The position numbers and the translations under genes were made by a program. The notes beneath the pieces were generated by a model. It saw only the letters and a list, made by a program, of their open reading frames with translations. It was not told where the DNA came from and did not search any database. A stretch of 64,000 bases of DNA from Leptospira venezuelensis (GTDB lineage Bacteria; Spirochaetota; Leptospiria; Leptospirales; Leptospiraceae): positions 372,001 through 436,000 of the forward strand of contig NZ_NETS01000007.1 of assembly GCF_002150035.1 (NCBI RefSeq), read 5' to 3'. Positions within the stretch are counted from its first letter, which is position 1, and the number at the start of each line of letters is the position of its first letter. Positions 60,493 to 64,000 of this stretch are shown here, one piece after another.

Positions 60493-61780
60493 AATACCGG
60501 CAATCACAAGCGTAAAAGAATTCTTATCCGAGGAATCTCTTTCGCGATTTCGTTTCGCGATGTCCCTTTTTCTTTTTTTTGCTGGATTCGGCTTGTTGTT
60601 AGGCGATCCTTCTTCCCAAGGAATATACGATCCAAAATGGATAAGGGTCGCTCACGTTTCTCTCATTTGTATCTCTTTATTCCTAAGTTTTAAATTCGAA
60701 AAATTTAAAAAATACTCTGAACTAGTTTTACTCTTCCATTTTGCTGTGATGAGTATTCATTCATTTTATCTTTTATATGTGAATGGTTTGTATTTGGGCT
60801 ATTTATTTGGATTGATACTCGTTGTATTCAGTACTGGGGTTTCCATTAATAACCGGAGAGTACTAATTCCAGTTCTACTTTTATTCATTGCTATCGCATT
60901 CTTTGTCGGGATACATGTGAAAGATCCTAAGATAGATGTTGGGATGTATTATTTTGGTCTGATCTCTTCCGGGATCTTGTCAGTGCTTGTGATTGGTTTT
61001 AGAATGAAAACATTCGAAACATTGTTAGAAGCAGATGTGCAGATGGAAAAAATTCAGACCAATATGGAAGAAGAATTATCCATCGCTCAGAAAACACAAA
61101 AAGGTCTTGTGGATCTTGACTTTCCGGAGGCCGGTAATTTTAGGATCTATTCTTATTTTAAACCTTTGGAAAGTGTAGGCGGTGATCTGATCAAAACAAA
61201 TTTGGGTAAAGAAGGGGAGCTTGACTTTTTCTTTGCCGATGCTGCTGGCCATGGAGTTTCTGCGGCAATGGTTTCCGCTATGGCTGTGATGGCATTTAAG
61301 ACTACTGCTCCTATTGCGGAAAGCCCGTCTAAAGGATTAACCATGATTCATGAGTCTTTAATGACAATGATCGGTGGATTTTTTATCACCGCAGTTTATA
61401 TGAGATTGGATAGAAAGAAAAAAAGTCTGACCTATTCGTATGCAGGGCATCATCCAGCAGTTTTAATCAAGTCAGATGGTTCTGTCCAAGAATTGACTGG
61501 AAAAGGAACGGTACTACTTGCACTTCCTAAACTATTCAATCGTGATTACGAAGTTATATTAGAATCGGGGGATAGAGTTATATTGTTCTCGGATGGAATG
61601 TTTGAGTTTTATACCGAAGAAAAAGAATTTTTCGGTAACGAAGCATTCTTGGATCTGATTCGAGATTATACATCTCTTTCTGGCAGAGTATTTTTAGATT
61701 CTTTGGGAGAAGCAGTTATTGGACTACATTCTTCTCCTCCTAGAGATGATATGACTATGTTATATTTGGAAGTTCTTTGA
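60455..61780 (+). CDS. Membrane SpoIIE/RsbU-type PP2C phosphatase
   Basis: Second such phosphatase in the window, 441 aa. Six membrane helices (about 35-195), a linker (NMEEELSIAQKTQKGLVDLD), then a PP2C-type domain with FKPLESVGGDLIKT, FFADAAGHGVSAAMVSAMAV, YSYAGHHPAVLIKSDG, ILFSDGMFEFYTEEKEFFG and DDMTMLYLEVL; the metal aspartates are kept. Probable target: a phosphorylated STAS antagonist. Its start overlaps the thioesterase end by 38 bp. Confidence 0.88.
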   Translation: MSTRNNSSNKTNEIPAITSVKEFLSEESLSRFRFAMSLFLFFAGFGLLLGDPSSQGIYDPKWIRVAHVSLICISLFLSFKFEKFKKYSELVLLFHFAVMSIHSFYLLYVNGLYLGYLFGLILVVFSTGVSINNRRVLIPVLLLFIAIAFFVGIHVKDPKIDVGMYYFGLISSGILSVLVIGFRMKTFETLLEADVQMEKIQTNMEEELSIAQKTQKGLVDLDFPEAGNFRIYSYFKPLESVGGDLIKTNLGKEGELDFFFADAAGHGVSAAMVSAMAVMAFKTTAPIAESPSKGLTMIHESLMTMIGGFFITAVYMRLDRKKKSLTYSYAGHHPAVLIKSDGSVQELTGKGTVLLALPKLFNRDYEVILESGDRVILFSDGMFEFYTEEKEFFGNEAFLDLIRDYTSLSGRVFLDSLGEAVIGLHSSPPRDDMTMLYLEVL

Positions 61781-61829
61781 ACTAAAAAACATCTTGCTCT
61801 TCTTGCAAGAAGAGTTAGTATCGCTGCCC

Positions 61830-63278
61830 ATGTGCGATACTTTTGTGGTCACTCCGGATTCCACTTCTTCCGGAAAAATGATCTTTGGAAAAAATTCAGA
61901 CAGAGAACCTAACGAGCCCCAATGTCTTGTAAGATATCCCGAAACGGTTTCTAAGGAGAGCCAGAAAAGACTTACATTCATAGATGTTCCTAATTCCAAA
62001 AAAGCCAGAGAAGTTTTGATCTCTCGCCCTCTTCATATGTGGGGAGCGGAGATGGGGGCAAATTCAAAAGGTGTTGTGATCGGTAACGAGGCAGTATTTA
62101 CCAAACTTAAGATCGAAAAGAAGAATGATGGTCTTACTGGGATGGATCTTCTACGTCTTGGATTAGAACGTTCCGATACAGCTTCAGAAGCAAGAGATCT
62201 GATTATAGAATATTTGGAAAGATTTGGCCAAGATGCATGCGGCGGTTATTCAAATCGGGACTTTTTCTACCATAATAGTTTTATAATTGCTGATCCTAAA
62301 GAAGCCTTTGTCCTGGAAACTGCAGACAGATATTGGGCTTGGAAGAAGATTAAAGGTTTTTATGCGATCTCAAACGGTCTTACCTTAGAATCTGATTACG
62401 ACGGTCTTCATTCTCATGCGATCGATTTTGCAAGAGCAAAAGGTTGGCTGAAAAAGGGACAAACTTTCTCTTTTAAAGAAGCTTTCTCTGATTCTCTATT
62501 TACTAGTTTCAGTAAATGTAAAGTTCGAAGAGAGATCGTTACCGATGGTGGAAAATTTTTCGGTCCTAAGTTAGGTGTTGCAGAGGCAATGCAAATTCTA
62601 AGGTTAGAAGGTAAAGAAAAGGGGAGTGTTCCTCTTTCTATCAGCCAAGGAGGTTTTCCTTCTAAGAGTATAGGTTATTCCCCAGCTCAGTCAGGTATGG
62701 GTTCAGTGTGTCTCCATGCAGGAGGTCCGCTTTCTCCTAACCAAACTACTTCTTCTTTTGTTGCGGAACTGGATACAAATCCTGCTTATTCTCAGTTTTG
62801 GGCAACAGGTTGTTCTATTCCTTCGTTATCTGTTTTTATCCCATTCTCTATTCCAGGGAAAACTTTCTTAGAAGGAGATATTGTTCAACCGGGTGTAAAT
62901 CCGGATTCTTCTTTATGGTGGAATCATGAAATTTTATATAGGCTTTGTCTGAAAAATTATGATAAGGCAGTTTCGATCTTTAGCGCAGAACTGAAGGAGA
63001 AACAAGAAAAATATATTCAAAAAGTAGAATATACACTTGGTTTAGGTCGGAATTTCTCTTTAGATCCAGTTACTAAAGAAGCTTCGGAAGAAGTAGACAG
63101 ACTTTATAAAAAATGGAGAACCCAAGTATTAGAACTTGCTGTAAACGGAAATATTCTTCCGAACTTCTGGTCTTCTCCACTTTATAATCTGAGTTGGGCA
63201 ATTTGGAATCGCAAGGCACATATCAATTCCAGAGTTCTTAAGGGGATTGATTTGCCTTACGAATCCGCATATTTATGA
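61830..63278 (+). CDS. Secernin-like C69-family peptidase
   Basis: N-terminal nucleophile hydrolase of 482 aa in the C69/secernin group. The N-terminus MCDTFVVTPDSTSSGKMIFG followed by KNSDREPNEPQ is the family signature, with Cys2 the expected nucleophile after removal of Met. A secernin-like LHMWGAEMGANSKGVVIGNE and GLTGMDLLRLGLERS follow. It probably cleaves dipeptides or amide bonds. ATG 61830 is chosen to expose Cys2; a TTG at 61794 would hide it. Its end overlaps the convergent TerC gene by 41 bp. Confidence 0.85.
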   Translation: MCDTFVVTPDSTSSGKMIFGKNSDREPNEPQCLVRYPETVSKESQKRLTFIDVPNSKKAREVLISRPLHMWGAEMGANSKGVVIGNEAVFTKLKIEKKNDGLTGMDLLRLGLERSDTASEARDLIIEYLERFGQDACGGYSNRDFFYHNSFIIADPKEAFVLETADRYWAWKKIKGFYAISNGLTLESDYDGLHSHAIDFARAKGWLKKGQTFSFKEAFSDSLFTSFSKCKVRREIVTDGGKFFGPKLGVAEAMQILRLEGKEKGSVPLSISQGGFPSKSIGYSPAQSGMGSVCLHAGGPLSPNQTTSSFVAELDTNPAYSQFWATGCSIPSLSVFIPFSIPGKTFLEGDIVQPGVNPDSSLWWNHEILYRLCLKNYDKAVSIFSAELKEKQEKYIQKVEYTLGLGRNFSLDPVTKEASEEVDRLYKKWRTQVLELAVNGNILPNFWSSPLYNLSWAIWNRKAHINSRVLKGIDLPYESAYL

Positions 63279-63948
63279 ATTCCACAAGAAGTGAGAATGC
63301 CATAGAGAAGTATATATATCCTTTTGGAATATGGAAATGTAAACCATCTGCAAACAGCATCACTCCTATCATGATCAAAAAGGATAAAGCCAAAATTTTC
63401 ATGGTAGGATGTTCGTTGATAAAGTCGCTTACCTTTCCTGAAAATATTAACATTATTATAAGAGAAATGACCACAGCGAGAACCATCACCATTAGATTTC
63501 CTGAAAGCCCCACTGCAGTAATGATAGAATCTACGGAAAAAATAATATCTAAAATGATGATTTGAACGATGACATTCAAAAAAGAAGGAGAAGATCCTGT
63601 GTCTAGATCAGTTTCACCTTCTTCCATTTTGTGATGGATCTCACTTGTACTTTTCGCCATTAGAAAAAGCCCACCACCAAGCATGATCAGGTCTCTTCCT
63701 GTTACTGTAAAATCTCCAACTTGGAAAAGTCCGTTTGTGAGACTTGCAAGCCAACTTACAGTAAATAATAAACCGATTCTAAAGCCTAACGCTGCTAAAA
63801 GCCCGATAGTTCGTCCACCTGCTTGTTGCTCTTTAGGAAGTTTGCCTACTACTATGGAGAGAAATACGATATTATCAATCCCTAGAACGATTTCCATTGC
63901 TGTGAGGGTTAGAAGAGAGACAATAAGGTCTATAATATGCAAATCCAT
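63238..63948 (-). CDS. TerC-family integral membrane protein
   Basis: Membrane protein of 236 aa with about seven helices. The TerC hallmarks are present: the N-terminal MEIVLGIDNIVFLSIVVGKL and the matching later DIIFSVDSIITAVGLSG, each with the conserved acidic residues in a helix, thought to bind metal, plus LIMIGVMLFADGLHFHIPKG. TerC proteins are linked to tellurite resistance and to Mn2+ export or metal handling at translocation sites. Start ATG 63948; the last 52 bases of the window beyond it hold nothing recognised. Overlaps the secernin-like gene by 41 bp at the 3' end. Confidence 0.92.
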   Translation of the reverse strand: MDLHIIDLIVSLLTLTAMEIVLGIDNIVFLSIVVGKLPKEQQAGGRTIGLLAALGFRIGLLFTVSWLASLTNGLFQVGDFTVTGRDLIMLGGGLFLMAKSTSEIHHKMEEGETDLDTGSSPSFLNVIVQIIILDIIFSVDSIITAVGLSGNLMVMVLAVVISLIIMLIFSGKVSDFINEHPTMKILALSFLIMIGVMLFADGLHFHIPKGYIYFSMAFSLLVEFINMRIRKANQSP

Positions 63949-64000
63949 TGTAGAAAGAAATTCGTCTAAGGACTAGAAAAGCAATCGATTTCCATTCCGG

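Overview
The window reads as spirochaete chromosome, most likely genus Leptospira. Base composition is moderately AT-rich, TTG and GTG starts are common, and lipoprotein signals follow the loose spirochaetal lipobox. There are many membrane-bound signalling proteins (7TM histidine kinases, SpoIIE phosphatases, a class III cyclase, a Cache chemoreceptor) and lipoproteins typical of the genus. The genus call rests on this overall pattern, not on a database search; the species is not determined. No phage, insertion sequence, CRISPR array or tRNA was seen. The only RNA gene is RNase P RNA (about 58920-59308).

Layout. 0-7 kb: a truncated AraC regulator, a di-iron sterol-desaturase-like hydroxylase, a 7TM/PAS histidine kinase, and a polyprenyl-phosphate type glycosyltransferase pair. 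7-18.7 kb: a tight operon of a STAS protein, an AsmA-like 1008-residue protein, a YdbL-like lipoprotein and a 2530-residue propeller/TPR protein with two degenerate CHAT-like segments. 18.8-26.2 kb: an aminopeptidase divergent from an HtrA protease (their start codons overlap), an aminotransferase, murI, a FecR lipoprotein, purM and a divergent ClC channel. 26.2-32.2 kb: a 7TMR-DISM histidine kinase, mutL, a VTT/DedA protein, a small Cys-rich protein and rarA. 32.7-35.5 kb: an ArsR-AHSA1-DoxX-YdeI-DUF1801 cassette with a double palindromic operator, then OsmC. 35.8-45.5 kb: a 56-residue protein, hisC, then a signalling island (ferredoxin-adenylyl cyclase-peroxidase fusion, REC-EAL regulator, REC-only regulator, Cache histidine kinase, Cache chemoreceptor). 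45.7-57.6 kb: a SURF1-like protein, a HExxH lipoprotein, a SpoIIE phosphatase, an enoyl-CoA hydratase, DUF192, DUF3332, an MBOAT acyltransferase with a PilZ protein, an ECF sigma/anti-sigma pair, nitronate monooxygenase, hpf and a TPR protein. 57.9-64 kb: an acyltransferase, rnpB, a thioesterase, a second SpoIIE phosphatase, a secernin-like C69 peptidase and TerC.

The most striking object is the 542-residue protein at 37075-38703. It joins a [2Fe-2S] ferredoxin domain, a class III adenylyl cyclase with all catalytic residues, and a plant-type (class I) heme peroxidase domain that keeps distal Arg/His, proximal His and its Asp partner. This looks like a redox- or peroxide-responsive cAMP synthase, and it sits beside c-di-GMP and phosphorelay genes. 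Other points of interest are the AsmA/YdbL-like operon (possible envelope lipid bridge), a 148-150 bp dispersed repeat with palindromic ends in three intergenic regions, and a kinase/chemoreceptor pair with paralogous Cache sensors.
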